Shown: piece by piece, positions 16,106 through 26,134 of the stretch
Numbering within the stretch: the first letter of the stretch is position 1
Layout of the letters: every line of letters begins with the position of its first letter
Source of the DNA: Streptomyces camelliae
GTDB lineage: Bacteria > Actinomycetota > Actinomycetes > Streptomycetales > Streptomycetaceae
Assembly (NCBI RefSeq): GCF_027625935.1
Contig: NZ_CP115300.1
Coordinates: 8,494,001-8,558,000 of the forward strand
Direction of reading: 5' to 3'
Length of the DNA stretch: 64,000 nt
Translations under genes and position numbers: made by a program
Notes under the pieces: generated by a model
Seen by the model: the letters and a program-made list of their open reading frames with translations, nothing else
What the model was told of the DNA's origin: nothing
Databases searched by the model: none

Positions 16106-16605
16106 GATTCCCCCAGGCGCCCACCCGAGAGGTCGACCTCGAAGGCGCCCTCGCAGTGCGGGCAGGTCACCGCAGCGCGGGTGTGCCCCTCGCTGTTGAC
16201 GCGGCGGTAGAAGTCCTGGAGGAACGCGACGTCGGTGGCGTACATCCGCTCCACGACGCCCGCGTGCACATCGGTGATGGTGCCGAGCCGGGTGATGACC
16301 TGGCTCAGCAGCACCACGCTCAGATACGCCGGGTTCTCCTTGACCCGCAGATCGATCTGGGGCCGCAGCTCGTCCCGGGCGGTGGCCAGGCGCATCGCGC
16401 CGTGCCGGTGCAGGGTGCCCGCCTCGTCCACGTACCCGCGCGGCAGCTCGAACTCGAACTCCGTGCGCAGCCCGTGGTCCTGCGGTGTCGTGGGGCCGGG
16501 GGCCGGAGCCTGAGGCTGAGCCTGGGGCTGGTCGGCTGCCTGAGCGGGCGACGTCACCTCCAGGAGCTCCTCCAGGTTGCCGGCCGTGACGGTACGGCGC
16601 CTCAT
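16102..16605 (-). CDS. T4-type baseplate hub assembly chaperone-like protein
   Basis: A 167-residue protein. After a Gln/Pro/Ala-rich stretch (about 22-45) comes RTEFEFELPRGYVDEAGTLHR, then LSVVLLSQVITRLGTI and TDVAFLQDFYRRVNSEGH. The C-terminus has a zinc-knuckle-like CPHC followed by GAFEVDLSGGRLGES. The pattern fits the gp26/gp51-type hub assembly chaperone family seen in contractile-tail loci. ATGA overlap joins it to the major tube gene upstream. The family call rests on pattern memory and position. Confidence 0.7.
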   Translation of the reverse strand: MRRRTVTAGNLEELLEVTSPAQAADQPQAQPQAPAPGPTTPQDHGLRTEFEFELPRGYVDEAGTLHRHGAMRLATARDELRPQIDLRVKENPAYLSVVLLSQVITRLGTITDVHAGVVERMYATDVAFLQDFYRRVNSEGHTRAAVTCPHCEGAFEVDLSGGRLGES

Positions 16606-17042
16606 TCGACGACGATCTCCTCGAACACGATCGTGACGGTCTCGGTGGCCGGTGAGGACTCGCCGGCCTTGAGGGAGGGGCCCTCCCACTTGGAGGCCCA
16701 GCCGTTCATCAGCTGGATACGGCGGACCGTGTCGCCCTTGGTGTCCTTGATCTCGATCGTCAGGTTCTGCCGGGCGGTGTCGACGGCACCGTTGTTGAGT
16801 GTCTCCTTGATCCACTTGGTGAACTCACTGCTCTTGTCGAGTCCCCGTGTGATCGTGATCTCGCCGGCCTGCCGTGCCCCGGGCTGCTTCCGGATGATCT
16901 GCTTGCCCGTCGACGTGACCTGCTTGACCTCGACGACCTCCTCCTCGACGGAGAACCCGCTGATCTCCTGGATCGACTCGACCATGTACCCGCCGAGCTG
17001 CACACCGAAGACGTGTGTGGAAAGAGCATCGCCCTCTGCCAT
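16602..17042 (-). CDS. CIS inner tube protein (gp19/Hcp-like, Pvc1-type)
   Basis: A 146-residue major tube protein with THVFGVQLGGYMVESIQEISG, the EVVEVKQVTSTGKQIIRKQPG block, GEITITRGLDKSSEFTKWIK and the C-terminal ETVTIVFEEIVVE strand. The length is exactly what is expected for gp19-like tube subunits that stack as hexamers inside the sheath. It lies 35 bp after the sheath gene, with ATG 17042 preceded by an AAGG-type site. High abundance would be expected when the locus is on. Confidence 0.95.
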   Translation of the reverse strand: MAEGDALSTHVFGVQLGGYMVESIQEISGFSVEEEVVEVKQVTSTGKQIIRKQPGARQAGEITITRGLDKSSEFTKWIKETLNNGAVDTARQNLTIEIKDTKGDTVRRIQLMNGWASKWEGPSLKAGESSPATETVTIVFEEIVVE

Positions 17043-17077
17043 GACTGCCTGTCACCTTTCCTTGTCCGACCCGCGGG

Positions 17078-18628
<1,551 letters not shown>

Positions 18629-18741
18629 GCTCGCTCCTTCACGTTCCATCGGGTCACCTGCGTCGATGCCGAGTCTCCGAGGCGGGTCCGGCTCACGGAC
18701 AGGTGCGTGGGTACCTTGCCGGGGGCAACCGCGCTGCCTTT

Positions 18742-21072
18742 TCAGGCGCCGAGGACGTCCGCCAGATACGGCCCGAACTCGCTCTCCAGGACCAGTCGGC
18801 CGAGCTTGCGGTACTCCTGCACCACCGCCGACACCAACTGCCGCATGGTGAGCGGTCCTTCGGCCTCCGCCGCGAGATAGGCGGCGGTCACCGCGCACGC
18901 CCGGATGGACCCGCCGGCCAGTTCGAAACGGTCCGCGCAGAAACGGAGGTCGAGGTCGGCGGCGCGCGGCAGCCGCTCGCCCAGGCAGCGTTCCCACAGG
19001 GCGAGGCGCTGAGCTGCGTCGGGCACGGGGAACTCGGCCACCACGTCGAGTCTGCGGGTGAACGCCTCGTCCAGGTTGGCCCGCAGGTTCGTGGTGAGCA
19101 CGGCGATCCCGTCGAAGGACTCCATGCGCTGGAGCAGATACGCGGACTCGATGTTGGCGTGCCGGTCGTGGGCGTCCTTGACCTCCGAGCGCTTGCCGAA
19201 GATCGCGTCGGCCTCGTCGAAGAGGAGCACCGCGTTGACGGCGGACGCCTCGGTGAAGATCCGTTCCAGGTTCTTCTCGGTCTCGCCCACGTACTTGTCC
19301 ACGACCGTGGACAGATCGACCACGTACAGGTCCATGCCGAGGTCGGCGGCGACCACCTCGGCGGACATGGTCTTTCCGGTGCCCGACTCGCCCGCGAACA
19401 GCGCGATCACCCCGCGCCCCCGGCCGCCGCCCGGCCGCATCCGCCACTGCCCGAGCACCTGATCGCGATGGCGCGCGCGTACGGCCAGCTCGCGCAGCCT
19501 GCGCCGGGTCGGCGAGGGCAGCACCAGATCGTCCCAGCCGACGTCCGGCTCCACCCTGCGCGCCAGCCGCGCCAGCCCCGCCCCGTTCTGCGCCCGCACG
19601 GCCGCACGCAGATCACCGGGGGAGACCGGACGCCCCGCGAGCCCCGCGCTGCGCACGGCGGCACCGGCGGCCCGCCGAAGTTGCCCGCCGTCGAGACGAT
19701 GCGCGGCGACCGCCCGGGCCAGCGCATCGGCATCGCCGGCCGTGGGGGTGCCGGTCGAGGGAAGTGCCTCGCCGTCCGTGGAGGCCTCGGTCAGCGGGAG
19801 GGCGTCGGCGTCCGGGGCGTCACGGGTCGGGGGAGCTGTCCGGCCGTCCGGGGAGTCACGGGTCGGGGGAAGTGCCTCGCCGTTCGTGGGGGCCTCGGTC
19901 AGCGGGAGGGCGTCGGCGTTCCTGGAGGCCTCGGTCAGGGGAAGCGTGATGCTGTCCACCGGTGTCCCCGCCAGGCGAAGCGTGGCGCCGGTCGCGGAGG
20001 TGTCGGCGCCGGCCAGGGCGAGGGCGTGGCGCCAGCGCGCGGCCTGTCGTGCGGGGGAGGGCGGGTTGACCGGCAGCACGATCGGGGTGTCGGCCGCCCA
20101 CGACGGGTCCCAGCCGTCCGTGCCGTGGGTGAACAGGGGGATGCCGCGCAGCGCCGCGCACAACTCGCTTGCGCTGCGGGCCCGTTCGGCGGGCGCGGAC
20201 GGCAGGTCCGCCAGCGGGCCGAGGACGACGCCCGCGCCGGTGAGCCGGGCCTCCAGCGCCGCGACCCGGGCGAGCACGGGCAGGTCGGCGGGGCGCCGGG
20301 CGAGTGCCGCCGTGTCCAGGACCAGCGTGCCGAGTCCGGCCGCGCACAGCGCCGTGGCGGCCAGTCCCGGCGCGTCCCCGCCCCGGTCCAGCAGATGCAC
20401 CAGGCCCGGCCCGGACCGGACCGCGCGGGCTGCTCGCCGGACCTCGTCCGGCTCCGCCGTCGGGTCCGCCGCGGCCGTGCCGAGGACTCCGGCGAGCCGG
20501 GCGTCGGGCGCGGTGTCGCCCAGCAGATATCCGGTGACCCGGTCCGGGACCACCAACACCCGTGACAGCGGCGGGCGTTCGGGATCGGTGACCTCCAGCA
20601 GGCCGCCCGCGACCAGCGGCGCCCCGGGCGAGAACCGGAACCGGGCTGCCGACGCCGGCCCGAGCCCGCACAGCTCCAGCGCCAGCCCGACCGTCGGCCG
20701 ACGGCGGGTCAGATCGTCGTTGAGATAGCCGTAGAGCCGCTCGAAGCGGGCGTCCAGATCCGGGGCCAGGGCGATCAGCAGCAGGTCCGTGTCGAGCGGC
20801 GCCAGGCCGAACCGCTCGGCCAGGGTGCCGAGCGCGGAACCGGGCGGCGGGGGCTGCGGGTCGTAGCCCGGTACGTCGAGGCCGCCCGGTCCGTCCAGGA
20901 TCCGCTGGGCCGCCTCCGGGGTGAGGTACTGCCCCCGGTACGGATCGTCGGGGTCGGGATCGACGGCGCGCCGGGCCGCCACCGCGTACCGGACCCGCTC
21001 CTCGACCAGGCGCAGCCGTGCCCACAGCGGGTCCGCGCCGATGTCCCTGATCGTCTCCTCCAGGTAGGTCAC
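18742..21072 (-). CDS. CIS AAA+ ATPase (Pvc15-type)
   Basis: A 776-residue protein. The N-terminal half has the helical and winged-helix segments typical of CIS ATPases (ERFGLAPLDTDLLLIALAPDLD, LYGYLNDDLTRRRPTV). A classical AAA+ module follows at about 540-776, with Walker A GESGTGKT at 561-568, Walker B LLFDEAD at 616-622 and the arginine finger pair at 673-674. Such ATPases are thought to help assembly or recycle tube and cargo. Residues about 376-445 form a repetitive Pro/Thr/Glu/Asp linker caused by a 108-bp duplication. GTG 21072 overlaps the DUF4255 stop. Confidence 0.92.
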   Translation of the reverse strand: MTYLEETIRDIGADPLWARLRLVEERVRYAVAARRAVDPDPDDPYRGQYLTPEAAQRILDGPGGLDVPGYDPQPPPPGSALGTLAERFGLAPLDTDLLLIALAPDLDARFERLYGYLNDDLTRRRPTVGLALELCGLGPASAARFRFSPGAPLVAGGLLEVTDPERPPLSRVLVVPDRVTGYLLGDTAPDARLAGVLGTAAADPTAEPDEVRRAARAVRSGPGLVHLLDRGGDAPGLAATALCAAGLGTLVLDTAALARRPADLPVLARVAALEARLTGAGVVLGPLADLPSAPAERARSASELCAALRGIPLFTHGTDGWDPSWAADTPIVLPVNPPSPARQAARWRHALALAGADTSATGATLRLAGTPVDSITLPLTEASRNADALPLTEAPTNGEALPPTRDSPDGRTAPPTRDAPDADALPLTEASTDGEALPSTGTPTAGDADALARAVAAHRLDGGQLRRAAGAAVRSAGLAGRPVSPGDLRAAVRAQNGAGLARLARRVEPDVGWDDLVLPSPTRRRLRELAVRARHRDQVLGQWRMRPGGGRGRGVIALFAGESGTGKTMSAEVVAADLGMDLYVVDLSTVVDKYVGETEKNLERIFTEASAVNAVLLFDEADAIFGKRSEVKDAHDRHANIESAYLLQRMESFDGIAVLTTNLRANLDEAFTRRLDVVAEFPVPDAAQRLALWERCLGERLPRAADLDLRFCADRFELAGGSIRACAVTAAYLAAEAEGPLTMRQLVSAVVQEYRKLGRLVLESEFGPYLADVLGA
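19760..19919. repeat. 108-bp partial duplication in the ATPase linker
   Basis: The stretch beginning GGAAGTGCCTCGCCGT recurs with an offset of 108 bp (copies near 19760-19811 and 19868-19919) with few differences. The offset is 36 codons, so frame is kept. It encodes repeated ALPLTEAS/T-type units in the AAA+ protein. Confidence 0.85.
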
Positions 21073-21785
21073 GGCTGGCGGCCTCCCCGGCGGCGGCGCG
21101 CGGGGGCCGGACGCCGCTCGCGCGGACCGGCGAACCCCTCCTCGGGCCCCGGGTCGCTCACCCCGTCGTACCGCAGCCGGCGCCCCGGCACCGGAGCCCC
21201 GTCCTCACCCTCCCGCCGTCCCTGCGCGGAACGCACCACGAGCCCCTCGGTGACCGGCGGCGCGGCGGCCCTGCTCGTCCCGGCGAGGGGCGCGCGCACC
21301 CGTACGCCGAGGGACGCCTTCAGCTCGCCGCCGAGTGCCGACCACACGTCGGAGGCGGCGGGCGCGTCGAGCGTGGCTCCCGCGGTGTCCAGGGACACGG
21401 TCAGGCCCAGTTCGGCGAGCGAGCCCGTGAGATGCCGGTCCGGCAGCGCGTCGGCGGCCGCCAGCAAGGCCAGTACCTGCGACAGCAGCCGGTGTTCGTC
21501 CTGCGGGCGGCTCGCCCACGCCGTGACCAGGTACGTCAGCTCGTACCAGCGCGGCGGGGTGCGCCGCGCCACCACATACCCGTCCGCGTCGTACACCTCC
21601 CCGGCGCCGCTGCCGCGCCGGGTCGCGTCCTCCCGGATGTCGTACAGGAAGACGCAGACGGTGGGGGCGGTGCGGCGGGCCGCCCAGTCGCGGGTCGGCG
21701 CGTCGAAGACGATCTCGACCCCGGACGCCGCCAGCCCGGACTCGCCGAGCAGGCCGCGCAGCGCCTCGTCGACCTCGTGGATCAT
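21069..21785 (-). CDS. DUF4255 CIS protein (Pvc16-type, tail-terminator-like)
   Basis: A 238-residue protein beginning MIHEVDEALRGLLGESGL, with FDAPTRDWAARRTAPTVCVFLYDIRED and RWYELTYLVTAWASRPQDEHRLLSQVL, the signature of DUF4255. In PVC-like particles this family caps the sheath/tube distal end. A basic Arg/Pro-rich tail of about 60 residues follows. It is coupled to the propeller gene before it (ATGA) and to the ATPase gene after it (GTGA). Confidence 0.9.
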   Translation of the reverse strand: MIHEVDEALRGLLGESGLAASGVEIVFDAPTRDWAARRTAPTVCVFLYDIREDATRRGSGAGEVYDADGYVVARRTPPRWYELTYLVTAWASRPQDEHRLLSQVLALLAAADALPDRHLTGSLAELGLTVSLDTAGATLDAPAASDVWSALGGELKASLGVRVRAPLAGTSRAAAPPVTEGLVVRSAQGRREGEDGAPVPGRRLRYDGVSDPGPEEGFAGPRERRPAPARRRRGGRQP

Positions 21786-24700
21786 CGGCGGGTCACCTCG
21801 TCGGGCGGCTGCACACTGCCGTTCACCACCAGGAAGTCGGTCTTCACCGGGGAGAAGCCGGGGCCGCGCGCGGTGATGGTGCGCGGACCCGTCTGGTCCT
21901 TGGCGAGGATCAGCAGCTGCCCGATGAACGTGCCGTCCGGCTCGGGCACGGTCGGCGCGGCGGCCGCGGTGATCCCCGGCTGCCAGGTGAACCGCACCGG
22001 CACGCCCGGCGGGAAGTCCTTGCCGCGCACCGAGGTGACGAAGCCGGGCTTGCCGATCGGCGGCACGGCGACGATCTTCGGCTGGAGGATCCGCAGCGTG
22101 GTGCGCGTCCGGTTGTCGGTCGGGTCGGCGTCCGTACCGGTGGTGGTCAGCACGCCGGTGGCCCGGCCGGTCGTGGCGTGGTCGGGGGCGAGGACCACCC
22201 GGACGACCGTGCTGTCCCCCGGCGCCAGGTCCGGCAGCGCGCACACCCAGCCGCTGTCGCACCCCGCCGGCGGCCCGCCGTCCGGGATCCCGGCGGGCAG
22301 CCCGATCCGCAGCCGCAGCCCGGTGGCCAGCGCGTTGCGGCCGTTGCGCACGGTGTACGTCACCACGACCCGGCCCCCCACATAGCCCGGGTTCGGCTGG
22401 GCGGTGACCCGGACCCCGGGGCCGGCCTTCGGCGCAGGCGGTGTCGGAGGCGGTGTGGGTGCCGGAGGGGTCGGGGACGGGCTGGGGGCCGGCGGGGCGG
22501 CCTTGTGCACCGGTACGACGGTCCGCGCCGCGTTGTCGCCGGGCCGCGGGTCGACGACGCTGCCGGTGACCGACCAGTCCACGGGCTGCTCGCCGGCGGT
22601 GCGCCCGGTCACGGTCACGGTCACCGGCACGGTCGTACCGGGCGGCACCACACCGAGGTCGCACTGGAGGGAGGCCGCGTCACAGGTGCCGCCGGGCCGG
22701 CGGACCCGGGTGACGGAGACACCGGCCGGCGGTGCGACGGTCAGCCGGGTGCCGGGGGAGGCGGCCGGGCCGTTGTTGACGACGTCGACGCGGATGTCCG
22801 TGGAGCGGCCGACGGTGACCGCGGGCACCGTACCCGGCGCGTGCACGGCCAAGTCGACCGACTGCTGGACGCCGGGCTCCTTCTGGCGTCCCGGCAGCTC
22901 CAGGGTGAGCGGCGTCAGGTGGCCGGTCGTGATGTTCAACAGGTGGAGTTTCTCGGGGCAGTTGGGTGGGGTGTCGGTGCGGGAGCTGTAGACGATCCCG
23001 TTGCCGTCCGCGGTCCAGGCCGCGTCGCGCGGCTGGTGCGGGCCGGTGCCGGAGGTGTCGGGCAGCTGCTGGTGGCAGGCGTCCTCGGTGGAGCGGGCCG
23101 ACTCGGGCAGCAGCACCTGGCAGCCGGCGCCGGACACGGAGGTGAGCAGGAGTCCGTTGCGCTCGTTGACACGGCCGCCGCCGTCCTTGCGGTTGAAGGC
23201 GATCCGGCGTCCGTCCGGGGAGAACGCGGGGCTGTCGTCGATGACCGTGCAGTCGCCGGGGCAGATCCGCGCGCTCAGGTCGCGCTGCTGGTCGAGGGCG
23301 TCGACCGGCACGGTCCAGATGTGCTTGTTGCCGCCGCTCCCGCCGATCGTCATGTTCCGGGTGAACGCGAGCGTGGTGCCGTCGGAGGACCAGGTGGGCT
23401 GGGCGTCGCCGCCCGTCTGCTGTCCGGCCGGCGGGACGATCTCGTGCACGATCGCCCCGGTCGTCGCGTCGGCGACGAGGATACGGCCCGGTCCGGACGC
23501 GGATCCGACCCCGCCGGGCGAAGTCCGGGTGAACGCAAGGTACTTGCCGTCCGGCGAGAACGCCGGGTCGGTGTCCCAGTCCCTCGGCCCGCGCCCGGCC
23601 AGCGGCATCGCCGCAGGGTTGGAACCGTCGGCGTCCACCATCCAGATCCGCTCGATCCGGTTGTCCCCCGTGCCCTCGAACCGGGTCACCACGATGCGGC
23701 GGCCGTCCGGTGTGTAGCTCTGCCGCTCGGTCCACGGGTCGTACCCGGACGCCGGGTTGAACAGCGGATCCTTCGTCGGATCGGTGTTGGTGTCGGCCGC
23801 CGGGTCCTCGTTCAGGATGGTGAACCCGAGGTCGCGCGGGTCGGCGCCGTCCGTCCGGACGTCCTGGAGGGTCACCACGTGCGGACCGTGCACGCCGTTC
23901 GGCGGGTCGCTGGCCTTCGCCGTGGTGCGGTCCACCACGACGTAACCGCCGTTCTGCGGGCCGACCCAGGTCGGCGTGCCGACCGCGCGGTCCTCCATGA
24001 GCACCAACTGGGGGTCCTGTGCGCGGTTGTCCACCCGGTACACATGGTCCCAGTCGCCCTCGCAGCCACAGGTGCGGTCGGGGCTGAGGAACAGCACGCC
24101 CTCCCCATCGGGCATCCAGGCTGCCCCATGGGTCCGCCAGTAGATCGAGGTTTTGGTGAGCAGCACCTGGTCCCCGGCCGGCCCGCCGGTCACCCGCAGT
24201 CGCGGGCCCGTCGAGGAGTCCGAGGTGTAGGTGTACGCGATCAGGTCCCGGTGTGCCGCGTCGTTCACCGGATTCCAGACCGGCTCCGTCGCCTTGCCGG
24301 CCACGGTGGTGAGCCGGGTCGCGGTGCCCCCGGCCAGTCGCTGCTCATAGATCTGGAACCCGAGCACCGCGTTGCTGTCGCTGGAGTACGCCAAGCGCTG
24401 CCCGTCCGGTGACACGGTCGGGCTCTCCTCGTCGTACGGCGTGTCGGTCAGCCGGGTCAGCCCGGTGCCGTCGGTGCGCACCAGCCACAGGTCGCGTTGC
24501 TTCTTGCCGCTCGGGCCGCCGGGCTCCGCCGAGTCGAACACCACGGCCTTGCCGTCGGGGGTCAGCCGGGGGTGGGCCGCGTCCCGGCCGCTGGTCAGCT
24601 TGCGCACCGAGCCGTCGGGGGCGCGCAGGTAGATCTGCGGGTTCTTGGAGTCGCGGCGGCTCGCGAACACCATCGTGTCGCCGAGCGCCGACGGCTCGAC

Positions 24701-24949
24701 GTCGTAGTGCGCCGGACCCGCGCCGAACAGCGGCTCGCTGGACTTGGTGCCGACCACCCTGCCGAGACTGCGGTGCCCGGTGCCGGCGTAGGCGATGCGG
24801 GTGGCGGCGTCGGCGGCCGCCTGCGGCCGGGCCTCAGCGCTGTCCGGCCCGGCGGCCGCCGTCACCACGAGCAGCGGGACCAGCAGGAGCAACGACGCAC
24901 CGAATCTCCCCAGCCGGCGCTCCCCGCCGGGGCCAGCGCTGCCGTTCAC
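21782..24949 (-). CDS. Secreted TolB-like beta-propeller protein with CARDB/DUF11-type domains, first gene of the CIS operon
   Basis: A 1055-residue protein. A signal peptide covers about 1-42 (LGRFGASLLLLVPLLVV). Multiple PD40/TolB-type blades carry the SPDGxxLAY/F signature (PTVSPDGQRLAYSSDS, PAFSPDGKYLAFTRT, PAFSPDGRRIAFNRK). A DUF11/CARDB-like domain follows at 698-815, then a Pro/Thr-rich linker (818-843), a second such domain (844-955) and a final IPT-like beta domain (960-1055). It is exported, yet its stop overlaps the DUF4255 start, so it is translated with the CIS. GTG 24949 was chosen because it sits just before the signal peptide with GAGGTGG upstream; the frame is open further 5'. 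Confidence 0.78.
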   Translation of the reverse strand: MNGSAGPGGERRLGRFGASLLLLVPLLVVTAAAGPDSAEARPQAAADAATRIAYAGTGHRSLGRVVGTKSSEPLFGAGPAHYDVEPSALGDTMVFASRRDSKNPQIYLRAPDGSVRKLTSGRDAAHPRLTPDGKAVVFDSAEPGGPSGKKQRDLWLVRTDGTGLTRLTDTPYDEESPTVSPDGQRLAYSSDSNAVLGFQIYEQRLAGGTATRLTTVAGKATEPVWNPVNDAAHRDLIAYTYTSDSSTGPRLRVTGGPAGDQVLLTKTSIYWRTHGAAWMPDGEGVLFLSPDRTCGCEGDWDHVYRVDNRAQDPQLVLMEDRAVGTPTWVGPQNGGYVVVDRTTAKASDPPNGVHGPHVVTLQDVRTDGADPRDLGFTILNEDPAADTNTDPTKDPLFNPASGYDPWTERQSYTPDGRRIVVTRFEGTGDNRIERIWMVDADGSNPAAMPLAGRGPRDWDTDPAFSPDGKYLAFTRTSPGGVGSASGPGRILVADATTGAIVHEIVPPAGQQTGGDAQPTWSSDGTTLAFTRNMTIGGSGGNKHIWTVPVDALDQQRDLSARICPGDCTVIDDSPAFSPDGRRIAFNRKDGGGRVNERNGLLLTSVSGAGCQVLLPESARSTEDACHQQLPDTSGTGPHQPRDAAWTADGNGIVYSSRTDTPPNCPEKLHLLNITTGHLTPLTLELPGRQKEPGVQQSVDLAVHAPGTVPAVTVGRSTDIRVDVVNNGPAASPGTRLTVAPPAGVSVTRVRRPGGTCDAASLQCDLGVVPPGTTVPVTVTVTGRTAGEQPVDWSVTGSVVDPRPGDNAARTVVPVHKAAPPAPSPSPTPPAPTPPPTPPAPKAGPGVRVTAQPNPGYVGGRVVVTYTVRNGRNALATGLRLRIGLPAGIPDGGPPAGCDSGWVCALPDLAPGDSTVVRVVLAPDHATTGRATGVLTTTGTDADPTDNRTRTTLRILQPKIVAVPPIGKPGFVTSVRGKDFPPGVPVRFTWQPGITAAAAPTVPEPDGTFIGQLLILAKDQTGPRTITARGPGFSPVKTDFLVVNGSVQPPDEVTRR

Positions 24950-25128
24950 GGTCCACCTCGCAGTCTTGGGACACCAGGGTGTGCCCCGCCACTGTGTGCC
25001 CGCGCGCGCGTCACACGGGAGGGCGACGGGGCCGTGCCCGGGGGAAGCGGGGGCTGCGCTTTCGGGCAGCGGCCGGGTGCGGGGTGCGCCGGCACGGGGC
25101 CTGGGCGGGCGTGGGTCGGTGTTCGGGT

Positions 25129-25170
25129 GCCGGGTGTGCTGTGGGCAGGGCTGCCCACAGCACACCCGGC
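25129..25170 (-). terminator. Strong hairpin terminator between regulator and CIS operon
   Basis: A perfect inverted repeat with 20-bp arms (GCCGGGTGTGCTGTGGGCAG and its complement) and a two-base loop. It starts 14 bp beyond the stop of the LuxR-type gene and lies about 180 bp before the CIS operon start. No T-run follows, as is usual for Streptomyces terminators. It would insulate the CIS promoter from the regulator transcript. Confidence 0.88.
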
Positions 25171-25184
25171 GGTGAACCGGCCTG

Positions 25185-25877
25185 TCAGATCAGTCCGTTG
25201 CGCAGGGCGTAGCCCACCGCGTGGGCGCGGTTGCGCAGTTGCAGCCGGGTGGTGATCTCGTGCAGCACATTCTTGACGGTCCGCTCGGAGTACGCGGTCT
25301 TCTGCGCGATCTCGGTGGTGTCGAACCCCTCCGCCACCAGACGCAGCATGTCCGCCTCGCGTGCGGTCAGCGTGGACAGGGTCAGGCCGCGCGGATCGAG
25401 CGCCGACCGCTGCAGACCGCCCACATGGGTGAGTAACTTGCCCAGCAGGTCACCCGGGAGCACCCCCTCGCCCTTGGCCATCGCGAGCACCAGATGCAGC
25501 AGCCGGTCCTGGTCCGCCTCGGCGCGCCGCAGCACCGCGGCGACACCGCACTCGATCACCCGCTGCAGCGCCGCGGACTCGAACGTGCCGACCACGAGCC
25601 CGGTGCGGGTCCCGGCGTTGCGCTGCAACCGTTGCAGCAGGGCTATGACGTCGTCGTCCACGGCGTCGACGACCACGAGCGACGTCCGCGCCCGGTCCGC
25701 CTCGGCCTCGTCGAGAAGCTCCACCTCCGGGCGCTGGCGCAGCTGGTGGACGACACCGATGCGCAGCACCAGGTCCTGGGCGTACACCGCGACGGACACC
25801 CGGTGTGGCCGTTCCTCGGGGGCGGCTCGGTGCGTGGTCACGGGGGGATTGGTCGCGCGGGGTGTGCGGGCGGCCAT
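25185..25877 (-). CDS. LuxR/NarL-type regulator with degenerate receiver domain and a TTA codon
   Basis: A 230-residue orphan regulator next to the CIS. Residues 25-138 resemble a response-regulator receiver (VSVAVYAQDLVLRIGVVHQL, TSLVVVDAVDDD), but the acidic pocket and conserved Lys are not convincing, so phosphorylation is doubtful. The C-terminal LuxR HTH is clear (STLTAREADMLRLVAEGFDTTEIA, SERTVKNVLHEI). Leu148 is encoded by TTA (25436-25434), the codon read by the bldA tRNA, so translation should depend on development. Start ATG 25877 was chosen for AAGGAG nine bases upstream; ATGs at 25907 and 25925 are alternatives. It probably regulates the CIS operon or the divergent membrane-protein gene. 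Confidence 0.88.
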   Translation of the reverse strand: MAARTPRATNPPVTTHRAAPEERPHRVSVAVYAQDLVLRIGVVHQLRQRPEVELLDEAEADRARTSLVVVDAVDDDVIALLQRLQRNAGTRTGLVVGTFESAALQRVIECGVAAVLRRAEADQDRLLHLVLAMAKGEGVLPGDLLGKLLTHVGGLQRSALDPRGLTLSTLTAREADMLRLVAEGFDTTEIAQKTAYSERTVKNVLHEITTRLQLRNRAHAVGYALRNGLI

Positions 25878-26134
25878 GAGCGGGTTCTCCTTCACGGAGC
25901 CGGACATACTGAGTACCTGTTTCATGACGAGAAGAGCGGAGAGAGACGTACGGGGCCAAGGAGGCGCGCGGGACGGGCGACGATCCCCGGCCGGCGGACC
26001 ACGCGCCGCGCCGAATCCGCTCAACAGGCCGTCCATTCAGCGGAGTTGACGGTGCCCGCTGGGGGCATGTCCACTGCCCGGATGTTGCCCTCGCACCTCT
26101 CGTGACACTCCGGTGCCGGCTCTACGGTCGTGGC

